From Micromonospora sp. WMMD1120 (lineage in GTDB: Bacteria > Actinomycetota > Actinomycetes > Mycobacteriales > Micromonosporaceae): a stretch of DNA of 64,000 nucleotides. The stretch is from contig NZ_JARUBO010000005.1 in the NCBI RefSeq assembly GCF_029626235.1, forward strand, positions 4,186,501 through 4,250,500, read 5' to 3'. The position numbers were made by a program, and so were the translations under genes. Shown piece by piece: positions 54,504 to 63,968 of the stretch (positions are counted from its first letter, which is position 1; every line of letters starts with the position of its first letter). The notes beneath the pieces were generated by a model, which was not told the origin of the DNA, ran no database searches, and was given only the letters and a program-made list of their open reading frames with translations.

Positions 54504-54540
54504 GGGCCGGGGTGGGCCGGGGTGGGGTGGTGGGGTGGGG
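54504..54540 (+). repeat. G-rich tract after the family A repeat
   Basis: The + strand directly after the repeat reads GGGGCCGGGGTGGGCC and then further G runs up to the nadK stop at 54541. This is the same arrangement seen after family B copies at 3588 and 16978. Confidence 0.6.
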
Positions 54541-55473
54541 TTAGCAGGGTGGGGGGTCGGCGGACGGGGGGAGTTGCTGGCCGCGCCGGCGTAGCTCTTC
54601 GGGGAGCAGCTCGCGTAGCTGCTCGGGGAGGAACGGCAGGTCGAGCAGCGTCATCTTCAACTGGTTGCGCTCCTGGTAGCGCAGCGGGTCGAAGCGCACC
54701 ACCAGCCCGGCGTCGCGGCGGTAGGAGATGTCCACCGCCCCCTCCGTCGCGGCGTCGCGGAACACCAGCCCGTCCATCTCCACCACCACCGGTGACGAGT
54801 TGGGTTGCAGCTCCAGCCTGATCTTCTCGTCCGGGGAGAGCACCACCGCCCGGGAGATGCCGGCCATCGGCGCCGCCGGCGTGATCACCACCGAGTCCGC
54901 CGCCGGGGAGATCAGCGGGCCGCCGGCGGCGTAGCTGTACGCGGTCGAGCCGATCGGGGTGCTGACCACCACGGCGTCGCTGCGGTAGTAGCCGTACTGC
55001 TGGCCGTCGATGGCGAGCGTGACGCTGACGAAGCCGGCGCCCGGCTGGCGGACCAGCGCGATGTCGTTGAACGCCACCACGTCGTCGCCGCACACGTCGC
55101 AGGCGAGGCAGGCGTGCGACTCGATGGTGAAGTCCTTGGACAGCAGCCTGCTCAGCGCCTCGGGCAGGTCCGGCGGCTCGATCTCGACGAGAAAACCCAA
55201 CCGACCCAGGTGTACGCCGAGCACGGGCTTCGGATCGAGGATGGCGGAGCGGAGCGCGCCGAGCATGGTGCCGTCGCCACCGATGGAGATGAGCGCGTCG
55301 GCGCGGGCGGCCACCTCCGCCTCCGGCACCGCTTCGACGCTGGACGGGACGCGGCGCTGGTCCTCGTCGCGCACGTACAGCGTCTTGTGGTGACGAGTCG
55401 CCCACCGTTCGATGATTCCGACCACCTCGGTGACATCCCGGGTGGGGTGCAGCACCAGTCCCAGCCCCGACAC
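54541..55473 (-). CDS. nadK: NAD kinase
   Basis: NadK phosphorylates NAD to NADP. The 310-residue protein has the GGDGTMLGAL motif in ALISIGGDGTMLGALR, NDIALVR, and the conserved GSTAYSYAAGGPLISP. The C-terminal part ends in a short Pro/Arg tail. An ATG or GTG at 55473 starts it. It follows the M14 carboxypeptidase gene on the same strand, separated by a terminator. Confidence 0.93.
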   Translation of the reverse strand: MSGLGLVLHPTRDVTEVVGIIERWATRHHKTLYVRDEDQRRVPSSVEAVPEAEVAARADALISIGGDGTMLGALRSAILDPKPVLGVHLGRLGFLVEIEPPDLPEALSRLLSKDFTIESHACLACDVCGDDVVAFNDIALVRQPGAGFVSVTLAIDGQQYGYYRSDAVVVSTPIGSTAYSYAAGGPLISPAADSVVITPAAPMAGISRAVVLSPDEKIRLELQPNSSPVVVEMDGLVFRDAATEGAVDISYRRDAGLVVRFDPLRYQERNQLKMTLLDLPFLPEQLRELLPEELRRRGQQLPPSADPPPC

Positions 55474-55518
55474 CCGTACAGCTCATCACATCGGTGGCGG
55501 GCGCACCCGGCGTACGCG

Positions 55519-55558
55519 GAAGGTGCGCCGACGGCCCGTGGGCCGCCGGCGCACCTTC
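55519..55558. terminator. Terminator hairpin after the carboxypeptidase gene
   Basis: Twelve-base arms GAAGGTGCGCCG (55519-55530) and complement (55547-55558) pair, then CGGCC/GGCCG inside after one mismatch. It lies just downstream of the - strand gene ending at 55566. Confidence 0.7.
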
Positions 55559-55565
55559 GCCGCCG

Positions 55566-58500
55566 TCAGCGACGGGGTCGACCGGTGAGGTGGGTCAGTG
55601 AGCGGGCGACCAGGTCGTCGCGGGCCGCCGGGGAGAGGCCCTCCAGCCCGAAGCCCAGGTACACGGTGTCCGCGGTGACCACCACCGAGCCCTCCTCGAA
55701 CGCCTGCTGGCTGCGCGACCAGTCGTTGGCGTTGCCACCGGAGCCGGCCGGCGGCCCGGCCACCGTCCAGCCGCCGAGGTCGGTGGTCTCGAACGAGGTC
55801 TCCGCCACCGTCGACCCGTCGACGATGACCCGGGCGTCGTCCAGGAACACGCCGAGGCCCTGCGTGCCCCAGTCCGAGGCGTACGTGATCGACACCTCGA
55901 CCTGCTTGCCGGCGTACGCGGTCAGGTCGACGGCGAACTCCTTCCAGCCGCTGGACGTCCCGGTCGCCGCGTTCCAGCTGCCGGTGCTTCCGGTGGGGGA
56001 GCAGCCGGCGCCCTGGTAGTGGGTGATGAACGGGTGCAGCTCGTCCCAGCCCGAGGCGCAGCTCTCCCCGGTCTCGGTGGTGGTCTTGCCGTTGAGGTCC
56101 GGCAGCGTCGTCCAGGTGTCGCTGCCCACCTCGTGCGCCTCGACGAAGAGGAAGTCCCAGTTCTGCTCGATCTCGTACGAGGTGAAGAAGCGCAGCTCGC
56201 CGCTTGTCGCCCCGGTGAGGTCGACGGTGCGGGTGAGCCGCTTGTACGACTCGTCGGCCTGCCCGCTGTGCAGATACCACTCGCCGGTGCGCGGGTCGAA
56301 CGGCGCGCCGCCCGGTCGGGTCCAGCCCACCGGCGAGGAGCTGGCGAACTGCGGGAACTCGTCCGGCGGCAGGAAGCTCGACGTGGTCAGGAACGACGCG
56401 GTGTGCGCCTGGTTCTGCGCCGAACCGGGCGCGTTGAGCTGCCCCTCGAAACCGGCGAACGCGCCGTCGCGTCCGGCGACCGGGAACGGCTCCCCGTCGG
56501 GCGAGGTGCCGCCGTCGCTGACGTACGTGTGCGCCCCCAGCCAGTACTGCTGGAAGTCGTTCAGCAGCGGCAGGCAGGTGGGGTCGTCGGCGTTGGTGCA
56601 CTCCGGCGGCGCGTCCGGGTGGTAGACGTAGGAGCCGTTGGCACCCTGGGCGAACAACGCGTACTGGCCGCCGACCAGGAGTTTGCCGCCCTCGTTGAGG
56701 TAGTCCCGGACGGCCAGCTCGGTGTCCAGCGCGGCCTTGGCCGCGGTGCCCGCCACCTGGCCGGGGGAGCGCATGATCACGTCGTCGCCGGTCTCCCACA
56801 CCACCGCCTTGTAGTGCGACAGCACACCGAGCGGGTGCGGCGCGCGGCGGCCCATCGCGTCGAAGTCGTACACGTCGCTGCTGCGTCCGGCGGCGGTGAG
56901 CGACGCGGCGATCTCGTCGGCGTACTTTGCTGTGGTGCCGGTCTGCGTCGGGCTGAGACCGGTGACGTCCTCCGCGGCGAGGATCAGCACGTCCCCACCG
57001 ATGTCGGCGTTCACCCGGTAGGTGAAGTGGTCGCTGGCGACCACCCCGACGCGGGGTTTGCTGCCGGTGAACCACACCTCCACCCGGTCGCCCGGCTTCG
57101 CGCCGCGGACGGTGCCCCGCAGCTCCGCGTAGTAGTCGTCGTGCGTACCGCCGTACCGCTCGCCGCCACGCCACTCGCGGGCCGCGACGGTCTTCGGCCG
57201 CGCGCCGTTGATCACGTAGTGCATCTTCACGTTCTTCAGCGCCCGCCGGGTGATCGCGGCGACCTGCTGGTCACGCCCGTACGAGTCGTCGAAGGCGTCC
57301 ACCACGAAGTCCGGGGTGCTCCGTCCGACCACCGAGACCGGCTCGTCCGGGTCGGCCGCCGACTTCGCCACGGCCAGCGCGAACGGCAGGTTCTTGCTCA
57401 CCTCTCCCGCGATCAACGTCTCGTCGTCGGGGAAGATGAAGCCGCTGACGCAGTCCTCCGGACGCCACTCGTCGTCGGGGTCGACCGCCGAGGCGGCCTC
57501 ACACGTGGACATCTCCGGGGTGAAGCCCAGCGTGCCGTACCGGACGGTGGCGTGGCTGTCGGTGTCACCGTTCGTCGTGTACAGCTCGGCCGAGATGTCC
57601 GGGTCGTAACCGGGCACCGCCGGGTTCGCGTCGTCCCCGGCCATCGCCTTGTAGATCTCGTCGTCCGGGGTGGGGGTGCTCACCTGCCAACCGAGGCCGT
57701 AGAGCAGCAGCTCCGCCGCCGAGTGGTAGTTGACGAAGAACTCGAACCCGACCCGCTTGAAGAGCTGGTCCAGGGCCTTGGTCTCCGGCTCCGAGTTGGG
57801 CCCCGGCCCCCGGTAGGTCTCGCTGTTCGGCTCCGGTGACGAGCCCTCGTTGTCGTACCCCCACTTGTAGCTGAAGTTGCGGTTGAGGTCCACGCCGTCG
57901 CCGGAGGTGATCTGTCCGTCGCCGTTGTTGTCCCGCAGGTTCTTGCGCCACAGCCGGTTGCCCGGCGTGAAGGTGAAGTCGTATCCGTCCGGGTTGGCCA
58001 CCGGCAGGAACCACAGCTCGGTCGTGTCCAGGAGCCTGGTGATCTCCCGGTCGGTGCCGTAGCTGTCCAGCACGTGGTGCATCAGCCGTCGGGTCATCTC
58101 CGGCGTGATCCACTCCCGGGCGTGCTGCGCGCCGGCGTAGAGCACGGCGGGCCGCTTCCCGTCGGCGACGGTCCGCGCGTTCTTGGTGACCTTCACCGCG
58201 ATGATCGGCTGACCCTGCTGGGTGCGGCCGATCGTCTGCACCTTGGTCAGTTTGGGATACCGGGCCGCGGTGGCATTCATCTCGTCCCGGAGGCCGCCGG
58301 GCGCGCCGTAGGGCCGGAACGCCGTCCAGCCCGCCGCCGCCTGCTCTCGCAGCGCCTGCGACGCGTCCTTACCGCGCACCTTCTTCACCGACAGGGGGAC
58401 ACCCTGGTCGGTCAGCCGCTTCGCCTGCCGGCGGCTGAGCACCGTCTCGACAGCCGTACGCCCGGTCGAGTCCACCTTCGCGTCGTGGCCGAGGTCGACC

Positions 58501-58670
58501 CCCGCCGCGCGTAGCTGGTCCCGCTGTTTGGCGTCGACGGTGCCGACGTACACCTCGAGGCCGTCCCGGGCGCCCGGTTCGGATGGTGGCCGCGCGCTGG
58601 CGGGTGGGGTCAGTGCCAGTGCGCCGAGCAGGGTGACCACGCTGGCGATCGCCAGTCGTCTCGGTCTCAT
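55566..58670 (-). CDS. Secreted M14 zinc carboxypeptidase with C-terminal beta domains
   Basis: The 1034-residue protein has a signal peptide ending in PPASA, a propeptide-like region to about residue 115, and an M14 carboxypeptidase domain with zinc ligands His and Glu in AGAQHAREWITPEMTRR and His in FVNYHSAAELLLYG, and the catalytic Glu region LGFTPEMSTCE. The C-terminal 400 residues have a subdomain and an immune-inhibitor-A/MAM-like beta domain (FTSYEIEQNWDFLFVEAHEV). The ATG at 58670 has AGGAGG 5 bases upstream; an ATG at 58688 is less likely. Confidence 0.9.
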   Translation of the reverse strand: MRPRRLAIASVVTLLGALALTPPASARPPSEPGARDGLEVYVGTVDAKQRDQLRAAGVDLGHDAKVDSTGRTAVETVLSRRQAKRLTDQGVPLSVKKVRGKDASQALREQAAAGWTAFRPYGAPGGLRDEMNATAARYPKLTKVQTIGRTQQGQPIIAVKVTKNARTVADGKRPAVLYAGAQHAREWITPEMTRRLMHHVLDSYGTDREITRLLDTTELWFLPVANPDGYDFTFTPGNRLWRKNLRDNNGDGQITSGDGVDLNRNFSYKWGYDNEGSSPEPNSETYRGPGPNSEPETKALDQLFKRVGFEFFVNYHSAAELLLYGLGWQVSTPTPDDEIYKAMAGDDANPAVPGYDPDISAELYTTNGDTDSHATVRYGTLGFTPEMSTCEAASAVDPDDEWRPEDCVSGFIFPDDETLIAGEVSKNLPFALAVAKSAADPDEPVSVVGRSTPDFVVDAFDDSYGRDQQVAAITRRALKNVKMHYVINGARPKTVAAREWRGGERYGGTHDDYYAELRGTVRGAKPGDRVEVWFTGSKPRVGVVASDHFTYRVNADIGGDVLILAAEDVTGLSPTQTGTTAKYADEIAASLTAAGRSSDVYDFDAMGRRAPHPLGVLSHYKAVVWETGDDVIMRSPGQVAGTAAKAALDTELAVRDYLNEGGKLLVGGQYALFAQGANGSYVYHPDAPPECTNADDPTCLPLLNDFQQYWLGAHTYVSDGGTSPDGEPFPVAGRDGAFAGFEGQLNAPGSAQNQAHTASFLTTSSFLPPDEFPQFASSSPVGWTRPGGAPFDPRTGEWYLHSGQADESYKRLTRTVDLTGATSGELRFFTSYEIEQNWDFLFVEAHEVGSDTWTTLPDLNGKTTTETGESCASGWDELHPFITHYQGAGCSPTGSTGSWNAATGTSSGWKEFAVDLTAYAGKQVEVSITYASDWGTQGLGVFLDDARVIVDGSTVAETSFETTDLGGWTVAGPPAGSGGNANDWSRSQQAFEEGSVVVTADTVYLGFGLEGLSPAARDDLVARSLTHLTGRPRR

Positions 58671-59117
58671 CGCGCCTCCTTGGGTCAAGGACCTTAGGCG
58701 CGAGCTTTCGGCGTGAACTGATCTCTGTCAATCGGTCGATGGGTGGGTCGTTGCTGCCCGTGTCGACGTCGGTGCCGGTTGTGACAGTCCGGCCGGGGGT
58801 GGACCGCAGGTGGGTGGCGGAGTTCCGTCACCTCAGCTGGGCGGGATCGTTACGGGAGGTGTTCTGTCCGGTAGCGGTGGGTCGTTGCCGCCGATGCTCC
58901 GTAAGTGAGGCTTTCAGGTGCCCAGTCGTATTCGCACCATGATCCGCAGGGTCCGGGGCCACCTCGCCGGCTCCCGGCGAAGCACGAGGCGATCGACAAG
59001 ATCGACGGCCTGACGGTCTGCCGCCGCCGGGGTCCGTCCACCGCGGATTCCGCCGTCACTGCACCCTGGCCTCGCTGGATGTACAGGTGGCCGGATCCAC
59101 ACACCGAGGAGTTGTCC
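58671..59117. other. 447-base divergent gap without a recognised gene
   Basis: The gap separates the carboxypeptidase gene and the epimerase gene and should hold both promoters. On the - strand TTGACA (58732-58727) is a good -35 for the carboxypeptidase gene, but the following -10 is poor (AAAGCT). No repeat element and no convincing coding frame was found. Confidence 0.4.
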
Positions 59118-60074
59118 ATGCGCATTCTGATCACCGGCGGGGCCGGTTTCATCGGTTCGAACCTGGCCCGCGCCGCGTTGGTCGATCCCGCGGTGAAGGA
59201 GGTGACGATCCTCGACGACCTGTCGGTCGGGCTGCGCGGCAACCTCGACGGGCTGGACGTCAACCTCGTCGAGGGGTCGATCCTCGACCCGGCCGCCCTG
59301 GACGCGGCGATGGCCGGCCGGGAGGCGGTCGTGCACCTGGCGGCGCTGCCCAGCGTGCCCCGCTCGTTGCGCGACCCGCTCGCCTCCCACCACGCGAACG
59401 CCACGGGCACGCTCATGGTCCTGGAAGCGGCACGACGGCACGACGTCGGGCAGGTCGTGGTCGCCTCCTCCTCGTCGGTCTACGGCCTGAACCCCGCGCT
59501 GCCCAAGGAGGAATTCGCCTGGACCCGACCGATGAGCCCGTACGCGGCCAGCAAGCTCGCCACCGAGGCGTACGCCCTCGCCCATCAGGCGTCGTTCGGC
59601 CTGCCGACGCTCGCCTTCCGGTTCTTCAACGTCTTCGGCCCCGGGCAGCGGCACGACCACGTGTACGCGGCTGTCATCCCCCGCTTCGTCCACGCGGCGC
59701 TGCGCGGGGAACCCGTCGTGCTGCACGGCGACGGCACCCAGTCCCGCGACTTCACCTACGTCGGCACGGTGTGCGAGGTCATCCTCGACGCGCTCCGTCG
59801 GCGGGTGCACCACCCGCACCCGGTCAACCTCGCCTTCGGCGAGCGGGCCAGCCTGTTGGAGGTGCTCGACGAACTCACCGACCTGTTGGGCCGCCCGATC
59901 GCCCGCGAGTACGCTCCGCCCCGCGTTGGCGACATGGCGCACTCGCTGGCCGACAACACGGTGCTGCGGGAGCTGTTTCCGGCGGTCGTGCCGATCGCCC
60001 GTGTCGACGGCCTCCGGGCGACGATCGAGTGGATGGCCGGGTTGTCGCACACCGACCACGCCATACCGCGGTGA
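59118..60074 (+). CDS. NAD-dependent sugar epimerase (UDP-GlcNAc/glucose 4-epimerase-like)
   Basis: The 318-residue extended SDR has the cofactor loop RILITGGAGFIGSNLA, DDLSVG, VVASSSSVYGLNPALP with the catalytic Ser, and YAASKLATEAYA with Tyr-x-x-x-Lys; FRFFNVFGPGQRHDHVYAAVIP and DFTYV follow. This is the WbpP/Gne type of UDP-hexose(NAc) 4-epimerase. The ATG at 59118 follows GAGGAG. It heads an operon with a flippase and two glycosyltransferases. Confidence 0.87.
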   Translation: MRILITGGAGFIGSNLARAALVDPAVKEVTILDDLSVGLRGNLDGLDVNLVEGSILDPAALDAAMAGREAVVHLAALPSVPRSLRDPLASHHANATGTLMVLEAARRHDVGQVVVASSSSVYGLNPALPKEEFAWTRPMSPYAASKLATEAYALAHQASFGLPTLAFRFFNVFGPGQRHDHVYAAVIPRFVHAALRGEPVVLHGDGTQSRDFTYVGTVCEVILDALRRRVHHPHPVNLAFGERASLLEVLDELTDLLGRPIAREYAPPRVGDMAHSLADNTVLRELFPAVVPIARVDGLRATIEWMAGLSHTDHAIPR

Positions 60075-61531
60075 CGCAGAAGGCGACCAGCCGGGCCCCG
60101 CTCACCGCCGACGAGCCCTTTTCACCCGCCGTCACCGAAGCGTCGGCCGCCCCGGAGGCCGAAACCCGGCGCGGCCGGTCGCGGCTCCGGCCGGCGGGGC
60201 GGGACCGTCGGCTCAGCGTGGACATCGGCACCTCGCTGGTCGCCAAGGGCGTCGGTCTCGCCGCGCCGCTGGTCATCACCCCCACCTGCTTTCGGTACCT
60301 GGGCGACCAGCGGTACGGCCTCTGGATGACGGTCACCGCGCTCACCGGCATGGCCTGGTTCGCCGACCTCGGGCTCGGCAACGGTCTGCTCACCCGGCTG
60401 AGTCTGCTCTCCGACGACCCCCGCCAGCGGGCCCGGGAGATCTCCAGCGCGTACGCCACGCTCGGCGTCGTCACGCTTGCCCTGCTGGCCGGGCTCGCCC
60501 TGGTCGAGCCCCTGGTGCCCTGGGCCCGGGTGTTCGGCGTCACCGACCCCGCCATCGCCGGGGAGGCGTCGACCCTGGCCCTACTCTGCTTCGGCGCGTT
60601 CGCGGTCAACATCCCGCTGTCGTTGATCCAGCGCATCCAGTACGCCCGTGCGCAGGTCACCCAGACCAACGCCTGGCAGGCGGCCGGCTCCCTCACCTCG
60701 ATGGTGGCAGTGCTCGGTGCGATCGCGGCCGGGAGTGGCCCGCTGACCGTGATCGCCTGCGCCGTGCTGACCATCCCGGCGACGAACCTGGTCAACACAC
60801 TCGTCTATTTCTGGCGTCAGGAGTCCACCGCCCGGCCCCGCCCGCACCTGGTGCACCGGGCTACGGCGGTGGGCCTGCTCCGACTGGGCCTCCAGTTCTT
60901 CGCGCTCTCCGCGATGTCGTCCATCGCGCTCAACATGGACAACCCGCTGGTCGCGCACGTCCTCGGCCTCACCGTCGCCGCGTACTACGCCGTCGTCGGG
61001 AAGCTCTTCGCCGTCCTGTCGCTGTTCGTCGGGCTCGTCGGGATGACGATCTGGCCGGCCAACGGCGTTGCCCTCGCCCGGGGCGACACCGCCTGGGTAC
61101 GCCGGATCACCCGGCGGATGATGCTGCTCAACGGCGTGATCGTGGGGACGGCCGGGCTCACGATCGTCGTCGGCGGTCATCGGCTGCTCGATCTGTGGGT
61201 CGGTGGGGTCGACCCGGCGGTGGTGCCGGTCGCGGTCCTGGGCGCGCTCGCGCTCTGGGCGGTGCTGGTGGCGACCGCCTCGCCACTGCTGATGGTGCAG
61301 AACAGCATCGGCCTACTGCGCCCGCAGTTCGTCGGTTGGGCCGCGTTCCTGCTGCTCGCGACCGGCCTGAAGATCGCTGGCCTGCGCGAGTTCGGGCTGG
61401 TCGGCCTGCCGGTGGCCGGCTGTCTGGCCTACCTGCTCACCCTGTGGCCCGCCGCCGTCGTCGGCTACCGGCGCGCGCTGGCCACCTCCCCGTCCGCTGC
61501 GCCGCGCAGCGCAGCCGACGTGACCGTTTGA
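60071..61531 (+). CDS. Polysaccharide flippase (Wzx/MATE-like)
   Basis: The 486-residue protein has 12-14 membrane helices and a polysaccharide exporter layout: SLVAKGVGLAAPLVITPTCFRYLGDQRYGLWMTVTA near the start and NMDNPLVAHVLGLTVAAYYAVVGKLF in the middle. It probably flips a lipid-linked oligosaccharide across the membrane. The GTG start at 60071 overlaps the epimerase stop (GTGA). Confidence 0.85.
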   Translation: MTQKATSRAPLTADEPFSPAVTEASAAPEAETRRGRSRLRPAGRDRRLSVDIGTSLVAKGVGLAAPLVITPTCFRYLGDQRYGLWMTVTALTGMAWFADLGLGNGLLTRLSLLSDDPRQRAREISSAYATLGVVTLALLAGLALVEPLVPWARVFGVTDPAIAGEASTLALLCFGAFAVNIPLSLIQRIQYARAQVTQTNAWQAAGSLTSMVAVLGAIAAGSGPLTVIACAVLTIPATNLVNTLVYFWRQESTARPRPHLVHRATAVGLLRLGLQFFALSAMSSIALNMDNPLVAHVLGLTVAAYYAVVGKLFAVLSLFVGLVGMTIWPANGVALARGDTAWVRRITRRMMLLNGVIVGTAGLTIVVGGHRLLDLWVGGVDPAVVPVAVLGALALWAVLVATASPLLMVQNSIGLLRPQFVGWAAFLLLATGLKIAGLREFGLVGLPVAGCLAYLLTLWPAAVVGYRRALATSPSAAPRSAADVTV

Positions 61532-61586
61532 CCACCGGGAGCGGCGGCCAGCCGGCCCCCGGTCAGCAACCTTGGAGAGTGTGTCG

Positions 61587-62606
61587 ATGAAACAGGCGCA
61601 AATCGTCGTCGACGCCGCCGGCGGGGCGGGCGGGGGGGCCGGCCGGCTCAAGACCGAACTCGACGCCTTCCTCGCCGAGCGCGCCGCCCCGATCCGGGTC
61701 GTCGGTCGGGACCGCCAGCTCACCGCGTCGTGGCTGATCCGACGTGAGGTGGTCGCCGGCGACGTCCCCGTCGTGGCGGCGCTGAACAACGTCTCGTTCG
61801 CCTGGCGGGGCATCGAGCGGCGGGTGCTGGTGCACAACGCGCTGCACTTCCTGGCACCCGCCGAGGGGCACCTGTTGACGGTGCAGCCCCGGTCGCTACG
61901 GGCGCAGATCCCCGTGGTCCGGCGCCTGCTGCACCGCGCGGACGTGATCGCCGTCCCGTGCTCGGCCATGGCGCAGCGGGTCGTCGACCGGGTGCCGGCG
62001 GTTCGCGACCGACTTGTGGTGCTCGCGAATCCGGTCAGCCCGGTCGGCCCCCGGGTACCCACCGGCGAGGTGTCGACGATCCTCGTCCCGGTGGTGCCGT
62101 CGCCGTTCAAGAACGTGGTGGCCGAGCTTCGCGTGCTGCTCGCCGCGCTCGACCGGCGTCAGCAACCGACCCGGGTACGGATGACCGCGTACCCGCACGA
62201 ACTGCCGGACGACCTGGCCCGACACCCGCGCCTGGACCTGCTCGGGCAGCTGACGCACCACGAGCTCAGCGAGCACTGGCGACGGACGACAGCCGTCTTC
62301 TTCCCCTGCCAGGTGGAGTCCTTCGGATATCCGCTCGCCGAGGCGCGCGTCTACGGCCTGCCGGTGTTGGCGCCGGACACCGCCCAGTCGCGGGAGGTCG
62401 CGGGCAGCGCGCTGACCCCGTACCGGTTGGCCGACGTGGACAGCCTCGCAGAGGCCCTGGACGGCATCCACCGGACGGTGGTTCCGGAACCCGACGCGTT
62501 CGAACGGGGGGCGTACTTCACCCGGCTGTTGGGACTCGACCGGGGGCGTCCGGGCCACCAGGCCGACCGGTCGCCGGCTGCCGAGGCGCGGGCGGTGCGC
62601 CCGTGA
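61587..62606 (+). CDS. Family 4-like glycosyltransferase
   Basis: The 339-residue GT-B protein has IVVDAAGGAGGGAGRLKTEL at the N-terminus and the donor-binding motif FFPCQVESFGYPLAEARVYGLPVLAPDTAQSREV at the C-terminal half. The ATG at 61587 has GGAGAG 7 bases upstream. Sugar unknown. Its stop overlaps the start of the next glycosyltransferase. Confidence 0.83.
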   Translation: MKQAQIVVDAAGGAGGGAGRLKTELDAFLAERAAPIRVVGRDRQLTASWLIRREVVAGDVPVVAALNNVSFAWRGIERRVLVHNALHFLAPAEGHLLTVQPRSLRAQIPVVRRLLHRADVIAVPCSAMAQRVVDRVPAVRDRLVVLANPVSPVGPRVPTGEVSTILVPVVPSPFKNVVAELRVLLAALDRRQQPTRVRMTAYPHELPDDLARHPRLDLLGQLTHHELSEHWRRTTAVFFPCQVESFGYPLAEARVYGLPVLAPDTAQSREVAGSALTPYRLADVDSLAEALDGIHRTVVPEPDAFERGAYFTRLLGLDRGRPGHQADRSPAAEARAVRP

Positions 62607-63844
62607 CGAGCGGCCGGACCGCGACGAGCGGCGCTGTCGGCGACCGGACCGGGGGTGACGGCCGGTGCCGGGTGCTGCGGGTCGTCGGTGAGCTGAATTT
62701 CGGCGGCACCGAGATGCGGACCGCCGAGTTGCTGCCGCGTCTCGCCGCAGCCGGAACCGCGGTGCACTTCGTGACGCTCAGCGACCGGATCGGGCCGGGA
62801 CCGCTGGCCGAGGCGGCCGTCCGGCACGGCGGATCGGTCACCCCGATCCCGCTGGATGCCCGGCTCCCGCTGCGCTTCCTCCGGCTGCTGCGGCGGCTGC
62901 GTCCGGACGTGGTCCACGTGGACTGCGCCAACTTCTCCGGCGCGGTGCTCAGCCTCGCCCTGCTCGCCCGGGTGCCGACTCGCGTCGCTCACTTCCGCGG
63001 CGACGACAACCAGCACCGCAGCCTGCGCCGGCGGGTGCAGCGGTCGGTCTGGCGTACGTTGTTGCGGGCGTCCGCCACCGACATCCTCGGCGTCTCGCCC
63101 AGCGCGCTCACCTGCGGCTATTCCCCGTCCTGGCCGAACGACAGGCGATGCCAGGTCGTCCTTAACGGGCTGGACCTGGACCGGTTGCACCAGCCGACCG
63201 GCCACCACCTGCGCGCCCTGACCGGGGCCGGCCCGGACGAGCTGCTCTGCGTCAGCGTGGGACGGGCCTCGCCGGAGAAGCGGCGCTGGCTGCTGCCGCC
63301 GATCCTGGCCGCTCTGCGCGACCAGGGCGTCGACGCCCACGCGGTGCTCGTCGGCCCCTCCGACGACGGCGACGACGCCCGGGTCCGCGCCGCCGCTGCC
63401 GAGCACGGGGTCGCCGACCGGGTGCACCTGCTCGGCCCACGCGACGACGTGGGCGGGCTGCTCCGCCAAGCCGACGTGGTCGTCCACCCGTCCTGCCTGG
63501 AAGGGCTGCCGGGCGGCGTGCTGGAGCCCGTCGCCCTCGGGATCGGCACGGTGGCCGCCGACCTGCCCGGTGTGCGCCTCATCCAGCAGCACCTGCCCGG
63601 CGTCACCATCGTCGACACCGACGCGGCACCGGCGGCCTGGGCGACCGCGGTGCAGACCGCCGCCGGCCACACCGTGGCGACGGACCCCGCGGCGGCCCGC
63701 GAACGCTTCCAGGCGAGTCCCTTCGCGATCGAGGAGGCGGTGACGACGCACCTGGCGATCTACCGGCGGCGGTTACCCGGAGGGCCGCCGACCGCACCCG
63801 TTGTCGAGAACAGAAACCGGCTGTCGGCCACTTCGGAACGGTGA
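62603..63844 (+). CDS. Family 4 glycosyltransferase
   Basis: The 413-residue GT4 protein has ELNFGGTEMRTAELLPRLAAAG, VVHVDCANFSG, ILGVSPSALT, SVGRASPEKRRWLLP and the donor-binding VVHPSCLEGLPGGVLEPVALGIGTVAADLPGV. A GTG at 62603 overlaps the previous stop (GTGA). It is the last gene of the epimerase, flippase and GT4 operon. Sugar unknown. Confidence 0.88.
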   Translation: MTSGRTATSGAVGDRTGGDGRCRVLRVVGELNFGGTEMRTAELLPRLAAAGTAVHFVTLSDRIGPGPLAEAAVRHGGSVTPIPLDARLPLRFLRLLRRLRPDVVHVDCANFSGAVLSLALLARVPTRVAHFRGDDNQHRSLRRRVQRSVWRTLLRASATDILGVSPSALTCGYSPSWPNDRRCQVVLNGLDLDRLHQPTGHHLRALTGAGPDELLCVSVGRASPEKRRWLLPPILAALRDQGVDAHAVLVGPSDDGDDARVRAAAAEHGVADRVHLLGPRDDVGGLLRQADVVVHPSCLEGLPGGVLEPVALGIGTVAADLPGVRLIQQHLPGVTIVDTDAAPAAWATAVQTAAGHTVATDPAAARERFQASPFAIEEAVTTHLAIYRRRLPGGPPTAPVVENRNRLSATSER

Positions 63845-63968
63845 GAAGGACGAACGAGCAGACGACGATGCTCGGCAGCGTGCCCCCCGGGAGGCAGGAC
63901 GTCGCGGTCGGTTCCCGTACGGGAACGTCACCTCGTGACGGTCGCTGACCCGCCGGCCCCGCGAACCA

